The notes: a model not told the origin generated them from the letters alone. 64,000 nucleotides of DNA from Rhipicephalus microplus (GCF_043290135.1 NW_027464588.1:7353501-7417500); one strand, 5' to 3'; counted from the first letter of the stretch, positions 34,246 to 46,115 are shown. Made by a program: numbers and translations.

Positions 34246-34939
34246 GTTATGGGTGAACGAGATGACACCAGCCCAACAACAATCAGCAACCGTCGTTGTC
34301 CTTTACTTTCATGCACCAAAGCTGCGACAGCTGTTCTGTATCAACCCCCCCCCCCCCCCCGCGGTATAAGCTCCGTTTCAGTGCTTGGTCTACATGCATG
34401 CGGTCGAAGGATGTTGATAAGGCTTGAGTCGAGCTATGTGCATGGTTTTGCTCGAAGCGGACGATAACAACGTTCGATCGGCTGGAACGATGTCTTATGT
34501 AATGTCAGTCACGTGGCAAATGACGCGGTATGGTCCAGTTTACCGAGCATTGATTTGATTGATTTGTGCGGTTTAATGTCCCAAAACCACCATATGATTA
34601 TGAGAGACGCCGTAGTGGAGGACTCCGGAAATTTTGACCACCTGGGTTTCTTTAACGTGCACCCAAATCTGAGCACACGGGCCTAAGTTTACCGAGCAGT
34701 TTTTGAGAAAGACCGACGCGTCGAGTGGGTGACCACAGAAGGACAAGGGAACACGGCGAAAAGTGCACGTTTTGACTATGAGAATCGTATGGCTGCCTTT
34801 GGTGCTCCTGTGAGGCCTTTAGACAGTCGCAGGTGAACTGGCATGCGTCTACGGCTCGCGCGATGGCTTCACCGGCATATTGAGTGAGAAAGGGCAGGAA
34901 GGTGTCAAAGCGTCGTATAGAAAAGGCCATATAGGCCAT
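34246..34939 (-). pseudogene. Gypsy-4 relic: integrase C-terminal end, polypurine tract, LTR remnant
   Basis: On the minus strand, right to left: RRFDTFLPFLTQYAGEAIAR and VDACQFTCDCLKASQEHQ, then NVHFSPCSLVLLWSPTRRVG and LSQKLLGK, then, beyond a SINE insertion, TGPYRVICHVTDIT and MHIARLKPYQ. This is the C-terminal region of a Gypsy integrase, close in wording to Gypsy-2. A run of 16 G on the minus strand (plus C at 34345-34360) sits where the polypurine tract should be. It is followed by a TG start (34343) and sequence ending cacccataac near 34246, similar to the Gypsy-1 LTR end. No 5' LTR or upstream pol was found. Confidence 0.65.
34550..34685 (-). mobile_element. 5'-truncated SINE with 13-base target-site duplication
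   Basis: 136 bases matching the tail and body of the SINE, ending at gagcacacgggcct, so the tRNA head is missing. Flanked by a perfect 13-base repeat agtttaccgagca (34537-34549 and 34686-34698). Removing it rejoins the Gypsy-4 integrase motif LLGK with TGPYR, apart from a frame slip. Confidence 0.9.
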
Positions 34940-36841
34940 ATAGAAGATTCCCTTCGGAGAGGTGGGGTCATTTTCCCTTCTCTTTCTCTATGCGCTACGC
35001 GGCGATTTTCGCCTTTGCGATATTCTAGAATGGTGCTTGATAGATCGACAGCAATCAGACACCACACAGAAGCTTTAATCCCATTTCGCAGTGGTCGCGC
35101 CGCTGAAAGTCTTATCACTAAACCTATCTTGCGCCATACGTGTTCGCGTTTCCAGGAACCTTGCTGATGAACATTATTTTGTGCGTGTAGTGGCCGGAAT
35201 AGCAGAGAAGCTGTCTTCGCTTCAACAGCAAAATGGTATCGGTAATATCACACGCACTCATTTTTAACTGTACATTGTTCCATTGATTTTTATAGGCTTA
35301 CAAATTGTCACTTGTCCAGCCTACCGCAACGATGGCACCGCTTACCGGGGGCGTTGGCAGAATATTTTTTTAAGGGGGGAGGGGGACAAGTTTAAGCCCC
35401 ACTTGAAGTGGGGCATGAACTTGTGGTCGCGTGTGGTTTCGGGATGCCATGGCAAATATAAATTGATTGCGATGCGGGGGTGTTAAGCGGTTCAATGTGC
35501 CACGGCCACACTGCTGCCGTTCACCTAACTGTGTTAAATGGTAAGTTGGTGCGTATTCATTTCTGGAACAGACGAAAAAAAGATGACAAAAAAGCAAAAT
35601 ATAAACAGTGCTATTTGTCTTCCCTCCAACTTCGTCTTCGTTTCTTGTGCGCTTTTTCCTGCAAAATATCAACGCAGACCCAGAATATTCTCGAATCGCG
35701 GTGTCCAAGAACAAAATAACCAAAGGTAAATTTAGGAAAGTGGCATTTTACTGTACAAACACTTGCACTTTACTACAAGCAGCATTCACAGTACAACTAC
35801 AACGTCTAGCACAGACTGTGGTCGTCGAAGATCAAGCACGTGAGTACCAAGGCTGCTACGGGCTAGCGCATCACACGCAACAAAGAATCTCGTCACAATC
35901 TCGTCACGTACGTCGTCACTTTCCGAAAAACAGTAGCACATACCGGGGGACACGTATGTGCACTGGGATGCGGGTTTGCGCGAATGATGATAGATGTTTT
36001 ATATCTACTCAGGAACTCTGAGAACACACATGGGTAACTATAACGCTTGAGCTTTAGGAAAACCTGCCATAGACAGCGTTCACCGAATCAATTTGAACAG
36101 TAAATGTCAGTGTCCCAGCTGCAATCGGACTCTAGAATTCTGCGTGGCAGCGAAGTATCCTGCACAGAGCAACATCAGCTCTCGAGTATAATTTTCAAAT
36201 ATGCCCTAAGGTTCGTGTGCCGTCAATTGTGGATGCAGTACTGGCTATTCACTTTTATACATATGTACTCCTATAATACAGCCGTCATGTCACGTTAACG
36301 TAAATTGTAGTTAGGCGCCATCCCCTGAACTTGATTTGTGTAGCAGTCTTGAGAGCTATCATCCTCACGCGCAGCAGCACAAACACCAGCGCTTCATATC
36401 AGCTTACCATCTTTTGGTATTGCTAATATCCATGTTACTGTTGGCATCGTTACACTACTGCACTCAACTGCTAATATGAAACTTCTGCAGCTGTTTAACG
36501 TATGCGTGGGCGTGTATTTTTACATATATTTACCGCCACTTGATAAAATCTCGGTCATCAAAAAATAAAACATATTCACCTTACGCCGGCTTACTTCGCA
36601 TAACACCATTTAGCGAGGTACGTGGTATCTGCCGATTTTTTTTAAAGACACAGCATACACACAAAAATACTGCTTAATCACGATGTATATATGTTCTCTG
36701 CGCCATTATACAGTATATGGTTTCCTTCTTTATATAAGTTCGAGTATGATCACATCAAAAATGTATAAGCAAATCAAACCTTGAGGTCACAGAAGAACGC
36801 CACGTTAGTGTATTAGAAGGCTCCGGGAAGAAAATTGGATC
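34940..36841. other. No recognisable gene; 3' flank of tetraspanin A
   Basis: Open stretches on both strands up to 137 codons (35608-36021) lack domains. The part next to 36841 must contain the tetraspanin A 3' untranslated region, but I see no clear AATAAA on the minus strand within 500 bases of the stop. Confidence 0.4.
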
Positions 36842-37217
36842 TCAAACAAATTCCCGATTTTGCAATTCAGATTGTTGGTTATACGGCGTCCCACTGTAAG
36901 CAGACCTCACGTGGTCGTATAACTTGCGGATGATGTCGATCTCATCGATCACGGCGTTCGTGACCATATCGATGAAGGCCAACACGATGACGGCGATGAG
37001 GCAGACGCCACCAATGATCATGACGTGCTCCTTTAGAAAGCGATTAGCCGCGTCCGGGCAACTTCCCGTATGCACGCGGAACCAAGCCTCGTGGTCGGAC
37101 AGGTTCAGCACATCACGTCCGCAGAAGATGCCCGTGTAACTGGAGTCCGCGCGACAGCATGATGCCGGCACCGAGCAGCGCTCGTGGCTCGGGTTGGACA
37201 GGTTACAGTGGAAGTAG
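36842..37217 (-). CDS. Tetraspanin A, last exon (large loop, TM4, C-terminal tail)
   Basis: Tetraspanins are four-pass membrane proteins that organise partner proteins at the cell surface; eight-cysteine (TspanC8) members are known to escort the protease ADAM10. The exon follows a tagcag acceptor and begins one base before YFHC. It encodes the second half of the large extracellular loop with six Cys (YFHCN, ERC, SVPASCC, GIFCG, TGSCPD), then TM4 (GGVCLIAVIVLAFIDMVTN), a cytoplasmic EIDIIRKLYDH and a short polar tail ending NREFV with TGA at 36842-36844. With the CCG exon at 41561-41717 the loop has eight Cys. It lacks the N-T-Q-C-G-Y string I expect in vertebrate TspanC8 proteins, so subgroup assignment is provisional. 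Confidence 0.88.
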
Positions 37218-40200
37218 CTGCTAAAACAAGGTGTTTGAAGAACTAGTAAACTGAGTACAACACAATTGCGTCAAACAATTTTTGCAGCTAAGCTCTGTAC
37301 TTATAACCATACAATAAGTTTGTCTTTATAGACAACAAAAAACACACAAACTAAATGATAAGCCCCTAAATCACCACCAATGATCATGCTAGCGTCAATT
37401 TCTCTTAGTAGATGCACGTGCTCGTGGCATTTTCACTTCGAACGCCGAGCAAAATAATTCGTACAACTGGATAGATGAGTCGATGAAATCATTCGCTTTA
37501 GAGTCGTGTTCAACTGCAGCGTCATGAATAAATTTTATCCTGTGGGTGGTTTAGGGGCCAGACAGCATAAATAACATTAAATACAAATGGTGCATCTTGC
37601 TTTATTGAAGACGATAGTCTTTCTTGAAGACCTTCGACAGAAAAATTCTGGTCTTTCTGTCTGTACAATTGCCTGTTTGTCTGCCCTAACGATACCTCAA
37701 ACGGCACCAAACGGCCAACCTCGTTCGCAGCGCCCACCAATATTGCTCAATGTTTATCGTTCATAGCTGTGCGATCGTCAATTAAATAGCAATTATTGCG
37801 CACATCTGAGGCGCCATAACAACACTTCGAAGTTTTGTATGTCTGCCTTTATACTAAAAGTGGCACACACAAGAAACACTAAGGAAATTAGCGTTTATCG
37901 CACTGTACTAACAGTGCAACGCGATGCTCTAAAAGGTGTTTCGAACGCTTTGCTACGACGGCACGATGATGGCACCTGCCCGTCGCTTTGCGTTCAACAC
38001 TTTATCACCTCCGAGACTGGCGCGCACCTTTCTCCGCGGGCTGCACGCCTTCGTTTTCGAAGATGACGCTTGTGCCAGATGGCGCTCGTGTCTAACGTGC
38101 CTTAAGGTCCCTAGATGAAACAAGGTAGCGTCACTCATTGTTCTCGAACCGTCCTCCTCACTCTCTCGATTACTCCTCTTTTTCTCTTCCATCCGCGTCT
38201 GTAAATGGTGCATTACTTGCACGTGATGTCGCAAATGGCTGGCGGTGTTATTTATTATTATGCAAAAGGTTCAAAACGAGTACGCATGCGCATATGGCTC
38301 CAGCGGGATTCTCGCCGTGACCAAAGACAAAATCGTAGCCAGAACATAAACTGACGAGGAGGAGCGTTTCGGTGTGCGCTAAGTCGACCAAGATTGTTTC
38401 GCCATGCTCGTTCAATGCAACATCTGCGTTTTTCAGCAATGCTGCGTTGCCGTAAACAACAGAAAATGGTTTCGCTCTCTTCAACTTACCTCGTGCTTTC
38501 CGAGATGAAGCGCACCATGTTGTGCAACTATGAACCATTTCACGCGAATGCTTTCGTGCAACTCTGTCAACGTATGTCGACGCAGATCTGCGAAGCGAGT
38601 TCACTTGTCAGTTTTTATTGAAACGCCAGGCGCGCGTCTATACGTGTCTAGTGCATGCCAGTTGGTACAAATACATCTGGGTATGCACGTATACAGAGCA
38701 GCTGTAGGTTGTAATCAACGCACCTTCAGAAACATTTCACTCTTGACCAGTTCCCGCTTGAGCCGAAACGCGCTGCTTCGAGACACCTCACCAGTAGAAC
38801 TCTCGCTTTTCAGGAAGTTCTCAGCACCGCATCAAAATCACTTGGCATCACGATTGTCCAAATGGGCACATTAAAAAAAACGTCATCGCAGTGCTGCTGG
38901 GCGAGTGTTCGTACCAGTCTGGTCGTAGTTTTTTCTTGCGTGTGAACAAGCCGGTTGTAATCAATCGTCACAACGTCACGCCCTGTGGCCGCTTACAGGA
39001 TCCAGCAAGAAGCACGTTCACTGTGTCACAGCACAAACAAAACGCAATCGGAGAAGTGGACTAGTTAGAACTGGACGAAATACCGTGGCCGTGGAACTAA
39101 AATGTACTACGCGAGACGCCATGGCTAGTGGTGTAAAGTATAGAACTGCACAACGTTGCCGGTTGAGTAACGCACTTCCCGCTTGCTCTTGTGTTGTGCC
39201 GTTTATGTTTATAAAGGTAACTGTTTATTCTAAGTCTTATTTCGTTCCATTTTCTTTCATTTACATCTATTCACCGTAGCAACGGAACCCAAACATTCGC
39301 TTTTGGATGAAAGTTTTAAACCTTCTAGGGGACGCTTCAGGAACATAGGCGAAGAGGAAAGGGAAAGGTGTCGCTACCTTGGAAACTAGTTTCATATAGG
39401 GACCTTAACGTGCCTCGATGCACTGGTTCGCCTCCGCTACACGCTCGAGGCACTCAAACGCAGCGCCTCCAGAATACCTTCCACCATTTTTGTTTTGCAC
39501 AGAACATCAAATAAACGTGTTGTTCACTCTCTTCAGACGGAAGACTATCGTCTTTCGACTACATTTGCGGTGTAACACGCAGATTTGGAACCAATTTATG
39601 CAAAATAAATACAGCACTGTTCATTGTTCACTTTTACGAAGAAAACTATGTGAAAACCATCAGAATCACATACTGGATAACAAGGTGCCTGTAAACAATG
39701 GGAACACACACCCCCTCCCATGCGTTCTCGTTGTCGTAGCTGCTTTGCCCTCCAGAGGTGGGCTTTGAAAGTCGTCATAGCACCCTGCCTTCGATTGATG
39801 TCACTTCTCCCCGTCAGCTTCACAGGCGACAAAAAAAAATCAACGACAGAGCTACCGCAAAGGTACGTGTGAATGAAGGGGGAAATGATGAGCACGTGTG
39901 TTTAGGAGGTGGTGGTTACATCCCGTTTCAATAGCTGTTCACCGTGCTATGGAAGGTACGTGTGCCCTTTGCCAGTTATGAGAGAGCACAGTACGCAATT
40001 TTGCGCCTTCGCAAATGTTGCGTCCATGAAACTGGCAAGTGGCTTCATCTGTGTGCAAAATTAGACATTGTACTATTGAGCCAGAGTTCCTCAGTCACAC
40101 CAGTTGCGAAACTGCGTTCCAAAAGCTGCACACGCAATTGACCAATTCTACGTAAACTAGCAGACTGTCGCGTCATCTCGTAGCGGCAACGTAAAACACA

Positions 40201-41560
40201 AAATATAGCGGTCAATAGTTGGCTTGCTGATCAACAAGTGATACGACAATGTATGCAGTACAGCTATCTCAGCCAATGGCATGCTCAGATTTCGATACAC
40301 AGAGCCTATGGGTAGTTTTACAACTCGTATGATTTTGCTATACAGCTGCAGAATTTTTACAGGCTCCATGCCTACTCATGACCATAATATGAGGACATGC
40401 GAATGAAGCGTCATCGGCAACAGCCTTGCCGCAACTGAACAGAAAACAGACGAAAACAATCATATTGGACGAAAACTGCTAGTTCCTAAAGATACTCATT
40501 GTCATATGGTGCAGAGATCCTGTGGACTATCATGGTAAAATAACAATGTCATCCCATTAACTGCGTGGCTGCGCAGAGTGTGTAATAATCTACGATGAAG
40601 CCCATGTGCTTATAAAAAGCGAAGAACAATTGTCCTGGAAAGCCTTAAACTTTTATTGCTATACTTTCTAACTTCTAATTATTTTCTAATTTTCTAATTA
40701 GTTGCTTCTGTTTACAACCGGAACCGTTTCATTTACTTATGTTTTTAGATATGATTTTCTGTTGCTTATTTTTTATTTATTTAAGACGTGATTGCCTTCT
40801 TGCGGCCAAAAGATGGTCCCACCTACTTACGTTCTAATAGTCTAGAAATTTTGAGCCCCGGGCACGTAAATACATAGTGCTGTCGAAGTTGGGATCAGTT
40901 ATGGCGGTAATTTTCCGCTGCTGCGCAGTGTTGCTCCGCCAAATGAACCAAAGTTGATGTAGTTTGTTTCCCCGTCTACATGTTCCGCGTTCATGCGGGT
41001 GAAAAAACACTAAAATTTTTTTCGTAGATTTAGGAGCTTCCATTTAGGAACTGTGTGAAAAATTACGACATCGTCGGAAATAATGTCTGGTCTTGCTATT
41101 CGTCAGGTTTTACAGAAATATATAACTAGTACATCTTCTCCCCATAGACTAGCCCCACTGTCACTCTACCCATCGCATTTTCATCTGTGTAAAGTTTCGG
41201 AGCTTATGCAGGTTCCTGGCTCTAGCACGTTCCCCGTAAAATGAGAAACAACTCGGTTGCTTGGGGTTGCGATAAGAAAGAGGTTTTACCAAATGCGTTC
41301 GCACTATTGTTCACTAGCAATAATAAAAAAAAGGTGCACCCAGCATACCATATTTCGTTTTTAGGAACAATAACCGCCACACTATGTTTTTCGTGTATTG
41401 GTATTTTCAAGCCTTTTTCAGTGATTTTCGTGGAGTGCACGACCCCTTATCGCCAATATATAGCAACAAGAACATTGTTGTGTTATAAGCTTTGCACTTT
41501 TTACGGTTTGGAAACAGCAGGTATGGCAATCAATTAGGGTTTGGAAAATGTGATACTTAC
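37218..41560 (-). other. Tetraspanin A intron (4.3 kb)
   Basis: Bounded by a gtaagt donor at 41560-41555 and a cag acceptor at 37220-37218 on the minus strand. I see no retroelement of clear identity inside, unlike the next intron. Open stretches such as 38248-38604 minus have no recognised domain. Confidence 0.7.
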
Positions 41561-41717
41561 ATGTTATTTTCCCAGTCGCGAAAGTTTCGGTGTGTCATTC
41601 CGCAGCACTTCAGGTAGCGCTGTACTGCGTCGACCAAGTTCTCGATGTCTGGCGCATCGCGATACTGAACCACCAGCCTTTCGGATAGTGTGGTCCTTAT
41701 CACGACCGTGATGCTCC
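41561..41717 (-). CDS. Tetraspanin A, middle exon (start of large loop, CCG motif)
   Basis: 157 bases between a ttttttcag acceptor and a gtaagt donor. It completes the Gly codon begun by the upstream exon, then encodes SITVVIRTTLSERLVVQY, DAPDIENLVDAVQRYLK, CCGMTHRNFRDW and ENN. The CCG motif after a helix ending in Q-x-Y-L-K is diagnostic of tetraspanin large loops, and D-W after CCG is typical. The exon ends after two bases of a codon (phase 2). That codon is finished by the first base of the 36842-37217 exon to give Ile before YFHC, so the three exons join in one frame. Confidence 0.9.
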
Positions 41718-42201
41718 CTGAAAAAATTGGCAGAATAATAGCAAGTGAAGATCCACATGTAGTCTGGCATGACAATTGGAAAATTTGTGAGGAAGCAATC
41801 ATGACGTTCTGACTCTAAATCAGCATTTGAGTGCTCAGCCCATCAAAAAATGGTTCGTGTAAAAGCTGCAGGAACACAAGCTGCAGGAACACTGAGTGTG
41901 TGATGAATGATGAGGCAGCCATAATTAAGAAAACAAAACATGTGATACAGCATGTACACCAATAAAGAAACATATAATGCAATATAAATTGCAACCGCCT
42001 GGCCCTAAGATATGGGCTGGCCCTAAGATTCAATGACCCCAAGATACGTTCTTGCACTAATTGTTTATTACTCTGAAAGAGAAGTCTGCTACGATAATTT
42101 TCACATTTGACATATCTGCACGCTTCGAGTTCTAAATGTCGTCATGACTAACCATTCCAGCCGCGGAAGCTGTACGAGCCGTAGGTGCGGTGCACTCAAA
42201 A

Positions 42202-42208
42202 TTATATA

Positions 42209-42244
<36 letters not shown>
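42202..42244 (+). repeat. (TA)n microsatellite
   Basis: About 43 bases of TA with one TG interruption. Confidence 0.92.
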
Positions 42245-42246
<2 letters not shown>

Positions 42247-42329
42247 TTCTCCTCTCGGAATGTTTCAGAAACTCATTAGGTTCGGCTTGCGGTCAACGTT
42301 TCCATCTGGTGATGCCACTCCCAAAAATG

Positions 42330-42602
42330 AAAAAAATCACAGCATATCCACAAGGTGACTGATGATGAGTGGGACTCACGAATGAGCGGACGAACACACG
42401 GATGGAAGGAGGCACGCACGGACTGACGGGTAGACACAAAAACGGACGAATGAATGCACGCACGAACAGACAGACGCGTGAACGGACGCATGGACAGACG
42501 GACGGATGGACGCATGAAAGGAGTGATGCACGAATGAACTGACGCACGCACAAACGGACACATGGACGGATAGATGAATGTCTGTCTGTTCACCGGTATG
42601 CC

Positions 42603-42646
<44 letters not shown>

Positions 42647-42660
42647 AGCGCGTGCTTTCA
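42330..42660. repeat. Degenerate tetranucleotide minisatellite with pure (TGTC)n run
   Basis: Begins with the flank aaaaaatcacagcatatcc shared with the repeats at 47270 and 48650. It continues as degenerate GGAC/ACGA/CATG tetranucleotides (ggacgaacacacggatgg), then a pure TGTC run of about 45 bases at 42602-42646 on the opposite theme. All open frames here are artefacts of the 4-base repeat. Confidence 0.85.
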
Positions 42661-43319
42661 TCCATCCTTGTGCCTATCCATCCATGCATGCGTCCATGCA
42701 TCGGATCGCGTTCGAGAATGCACACGGCACGCGGGTAACACAGACGAGACGCAGCCAAAGAATCCGAGCGCAAGCTTTTTCAACGCACCCACCGCTCTGC
42801 TTCGCGATTGGGAGAAGCAGGGGTGGCTACTACGACAGAAGCGATACTAACCCACACCCAAAGGAGATTCGTCCCTAAAATAGAATTTATTTTGTCTGTT
42901 TCAAGGAACGTGAGCTCGCAACTCTTCCTCCTCGCCTGCGGAGAACTGCTCGGCCGGGAACAGACAAGCCTATGTAAGGAGCATAGCAATAAAAAATAGC
43001 AAAACAAACAAGGTCCCTTTTTTTGAAGATCATACGCGTGTAACGTCACTGATACGACCCCGTTTCGAAAAATTCCGTCGGGTATGTGTGCGGCGAAGAT
43101 TCGCACGCAGCTGTAACACCCCAAATCAATGTTGGCATTTGGGTGGTTAGGGTGCTCTTTGGGATATTGTTATGCCAAAAAATTGACAGACCCTACGTAC
43201 AGTGGAAATCGATAATATTCCAAGCACGAATGAGAAATGTTGATATGTCATTTTAAAATCAGCACAAAGTTACGAGGTGGAGTTGAATGATGCCGTACAT
43301 GACTTCCGTGTTATGATTA

Positions 43320-43580
43320 TATTGGTTGGATGTGTCGTTTACCTTCGTAATATATTTAAGTCACGTGATACCAAAATTATTATGTGTGGAGCTAGCGAAA
43401 CAGCCGTGAGAATGCTATGAGCGTGGAATGTTGCAATGTTCTTAGATGACACATGTGTCAGGATTATCATGTTTCACCAGTCATGTATTTTGCCATCCAA
43501 TGACGACACGTAACACCAAATTTTGTATATGTGGAGTTAGTAAAACAGTCGCGAGTGCGTCCTGAAGGGCCCATTATAAT
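43320..43580 (+). repeat. ~147-base satellite, block 1 (about 1.8 units)
   Basis: The marker gtggagctagcgaaac at 43385 recurs as gtggagttagtaaaac at 43531, 146 bases apart. Between them lie gctatgagcgtgg, atgacac and atcatgttt, which also occur in block 2. Confidence 0.8.
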
Positions 43581-44093
43581 CCAATGTAGCGTTGAAGCGT
43601 GCGCACGCTGGGCACAGTGACGCTACGTTAGCAAAACACGAGCACTTTTAGATGCGGAAGCATCTTATACTCGCGCCTTGTAGTGCGCCGTCCGCGCCGT
43701 CCGCGCCGTCCGCACAGCCTTAGTTGAGCTAATTCATTACGTCTGATACAATAATCACTCGTTCTCTGCTACTGCAATATTCACGCGTTCATCAAGTTTA
43801 AGGTTATTTGTTGCACTTCAAAAGCATACATGTGTCCGAGTTAAAACGGTCAAAGTTTCACATTAAATGCACCAGGAAGGTAAAGTATTGGTACGGAAAC
43901 CAGTAACACAAACATGAGCTTGTACGGTAAAGTTAGCTATTTAAAACCTACGCGAGCGTCGGTGCACACTGAACCATGCCTGTGTATTCAGGCATGTGTC
44001 TAACTCTGTTACCAGCCACTAAACTGTTTTAGCGGGACGGCTCAGTGCTCTCCCATAGTTGAGTACGAAGTACTCAAAATCGTTCAACATATT
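43581..44093. other. Insert between satellite blocks, with partial repeat copy
   Basis: Contains, at 43652-43720, the same opening as the element at 44094 (gatgcggaagcatcttatac, then gccgtccgc tandem units), but not its other end. The rest, to 44093, is unassigned. Confidence 0.6.
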
Positions 44094-44558
44094 AGATGCG
44101 GAAGCATCTTATACTCGCGCCTTGTAGTGCGCCGTCCGCGCCGTCCGCACCGCTTCTCGAAAATTCGACAGCTGACGTGCGCGCATGCGCCGTTGCGCCG
44201 TCGCCCACCATCTGTGCCGCGCGCGCTTCTCCTTCGAGAACATTCGACAGCTGACAGCGCATGCGCCGTCGCGCCGTCGCCATCTGTGCCGCGCGCGCGC
44301 TTCTCCTTCGAGAACATTCGACAGCTGACAGCGCATGCACCGTCACGCTGTATATATACTCAAGGGCGGCGCTCGCTCGCTCAGTTGCCGCTCGTCCGTT
44401 GGTTCGTCGCAATAAATAAAACACCGCCCTTTCGCATACGTGCCGTACGTGTTCACTCATTTAACACCCCATTTCACAACCGCGTTAACCAATTTAGCCA
44501 TCGACCCAAGTAAGTCGCAATTTAACACCCGTTAACCAATTACATGCTTCCGCATCCT
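44094..44558 (+). mobile_element. Short-inverted-repeat element with LTR-like promoter and poly(A) signals
   Basis: Ends are tgcggaagcat (44097) and atgcttccgca (about 44545-44555), an 11-base inverted pair in TG...CA form. Inside are three copies of a 74-79 base GC-rich unit, marked by ttcgacagctgac at 44164, 44243 and 44317. They are followed by a TATA box (tatatata at 44350), an arthropod-type initiator tcagtt about 31 bases later (44381) and AATAAA at 44411. This order (TATA, initiator, poly(A) signal) is what an LTR contains, so a solo LTR is possible. A MITE-like element is the alternative. No clear target duplication. Confidence 0.5.
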
Positions 44559-44904
44559 CCTCAGTGTTCCCCCGAGGGAAGCTGCGGGCAATTTTTTTAG
44601 TGCGACGCTAGGCGCGACCAGCGCGACTAGAGTCCATCGGCGCGGCTTGACGGCAACCAGCGAGAAATGTGACACGCTGCATTTCGCGTCGATGCGTTAC
44701 CCAGACAACACTGCGTCTCCTTCTGTTTGTGACAGAGGGACGCCGGACGCGCTCAAACGTGCATGCGTCAAAGCAATGCAGTTCGGCGCGCGCCTGCAAA
44801 TATAAGGCAGGACCGGCGCCTGGCGTGGCAACACCGGCGTGGCGCGATGAAATGAACGCCGACGACCACGCGGACCACTTCACCTTGAAATGTACTGGCG
44901 CCTT
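44559..44904. other. GC-rich unassigned insert
   Basis: Rich in gcgcgacc/ggcgcgg strings and CpG, unlike the AT-rich satellite around it. The open stretches (44608-44883 minus, 44669-44935 plus) look like GC-rich chance frames. It may be more of the element at 44094 or a separate insertion. Confidence 0.45.
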
Positions 44905-45430
44905 GACTTTGGCATGTAGTCATGTATTCACATGACAGACATCTGATTATTATGTTTGGATGTGTAATTTACCTATGGCGTCCGCCTGCGTCGCGTAATG
45001 CGGTGTTTGGTACAAGTGAAGCTAGCGAAACGGCCGCGAGCGCATCATGAGCGTAGGACGTAGTCATGTTGTTATATGACAGGTATTTCATGTTTATCAT
45101 GTTTGCACCAGTATAATACCTTCATCATCCATTCACGTCTCGTAATGCCTAATTCGGTATAAGTAGAGCTAGCGGAACGGCCACCAGCGCATCATGAGCG
45201 TGGCATGTAGTCATGTTGTTACATGACACGCTTTTCATGTTTATCATGTTTGCACCAGTATAATACCTTCGTCATCCAATCACGTCCCGTAGTACAAAAC
45301 TTGGTATATGTGACGCTAACGAAACGGCCGCGAACGCATTATGAGCGTGGCATGTAGTCATGTTGTTACATGACACGCATATCATGATTTTCTTGTTAAG
45401 GTCTGCTGCTTGTGTTCGCCATGCAATCAT
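44905..45430 (+). repeat. ~147-base satellite, block 2 (about 3.5 units)
   Basis: Marker gtgaagctagcgaaac at 45016, gtagagctagcggaac at 45163 and gtgacgctaacgaaac at 45310: exact 147-base spacing twice. The unit also contains catcatgagcgtggcatgta, tgttgttacatgacacg and catgtttgcaccagtataat. The adjacent units are closely similar, so this array homogenised or expanded more recently than block 1. Confidence 0.88.
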
Positions 45431-45648
45431 CCCATACCATGCCAGTTTTGCTACATGCTATGTGAACTAAACCACCGCAAGAGCTTCAGAACCATGAAAG
45501 GTAAATCTTGACATTCATAACAAATACGTTTAGATTTTCATAATATAGCTAGTCAGATGTGTTTTTCATACGGTCTTGTTATGCCATACCAAATTTGGTA
45601 ATAATACCATTATCAAAACGGCCAGGAGAGCTAAACGTCGTAGGCGGC

Positions 45649-45726
<78 letters not shown>

Positions 45727-45730
45727 GATA
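45649..45730 (+). repeat. (GATA)n microsatellite
   Basis: About 82 bases of GATA with two AATA interruptions. Confidence 0.95.
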
Positions 45731-45917
45731 CGCTCAAAGTCGCCGAAATTTGTTTAAAAATGCTTCGCACTTAAAACAAGTTTTTGCTTAGCATACTGGC
45801 AGGATATATAAAAATAGGCTTGTTATATAACTAAAGAGAAACTTGAATACAATGACTTCGTATTTCTTCGTTCAAGGCGTATTATTTACAACAAATGGGT
45901 GAGTCCAACGCATTCGC

Positions 45918-46115
45918 GTAGCGTTTACGGTGCTCCGCTGATGGCATGGAGGCCGAATTACTCAATTCCGACCGCAGCGTTCGCATTTCCATGCAGGTGA
46001 ACTTCAATGGGTCTGTGCACTTTGCGATGTCCGCGCACATAAAAAACACCAGATGGTCAAAACTTCCGAAGCATCCTATTACTGCAGGAGCCCCTATTGT
46101 AACAGGGAACTTTTT
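45918..46115 (+). mobile_element. Degenerate SINE, opposite orientation to the others
   Basis: Reads as the SINE in the plus direction: head-like tagcgtttacggtgctccg, then gcgttcgcatttcc, the central accagatggtcaaaacttcc (standard form ccaggtggtcaaaatttcc) and gaagcatcctattactgc. Many substitutions; no tail or duplication is visible. Confidence 0.55.

Noticed and set aside
35608..36021. 137-codon open frame near the tetraspanin A end
   Set aside because: No recognised domain and composition like non-coding sequence; wrong strand for the tetraspanin transcript.
42276..42850. Cys/Ser/Val-rich open frames on both strands
   Set aside because: They are translations of the tetranucleotide and TGTC repeats.
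44092..44513. Overlapping 122-128 codon Arg/Ala-rich frames on both strands
   Set aside because: They come from three tandem GC-rich repeat units with few stop codons in any frame.
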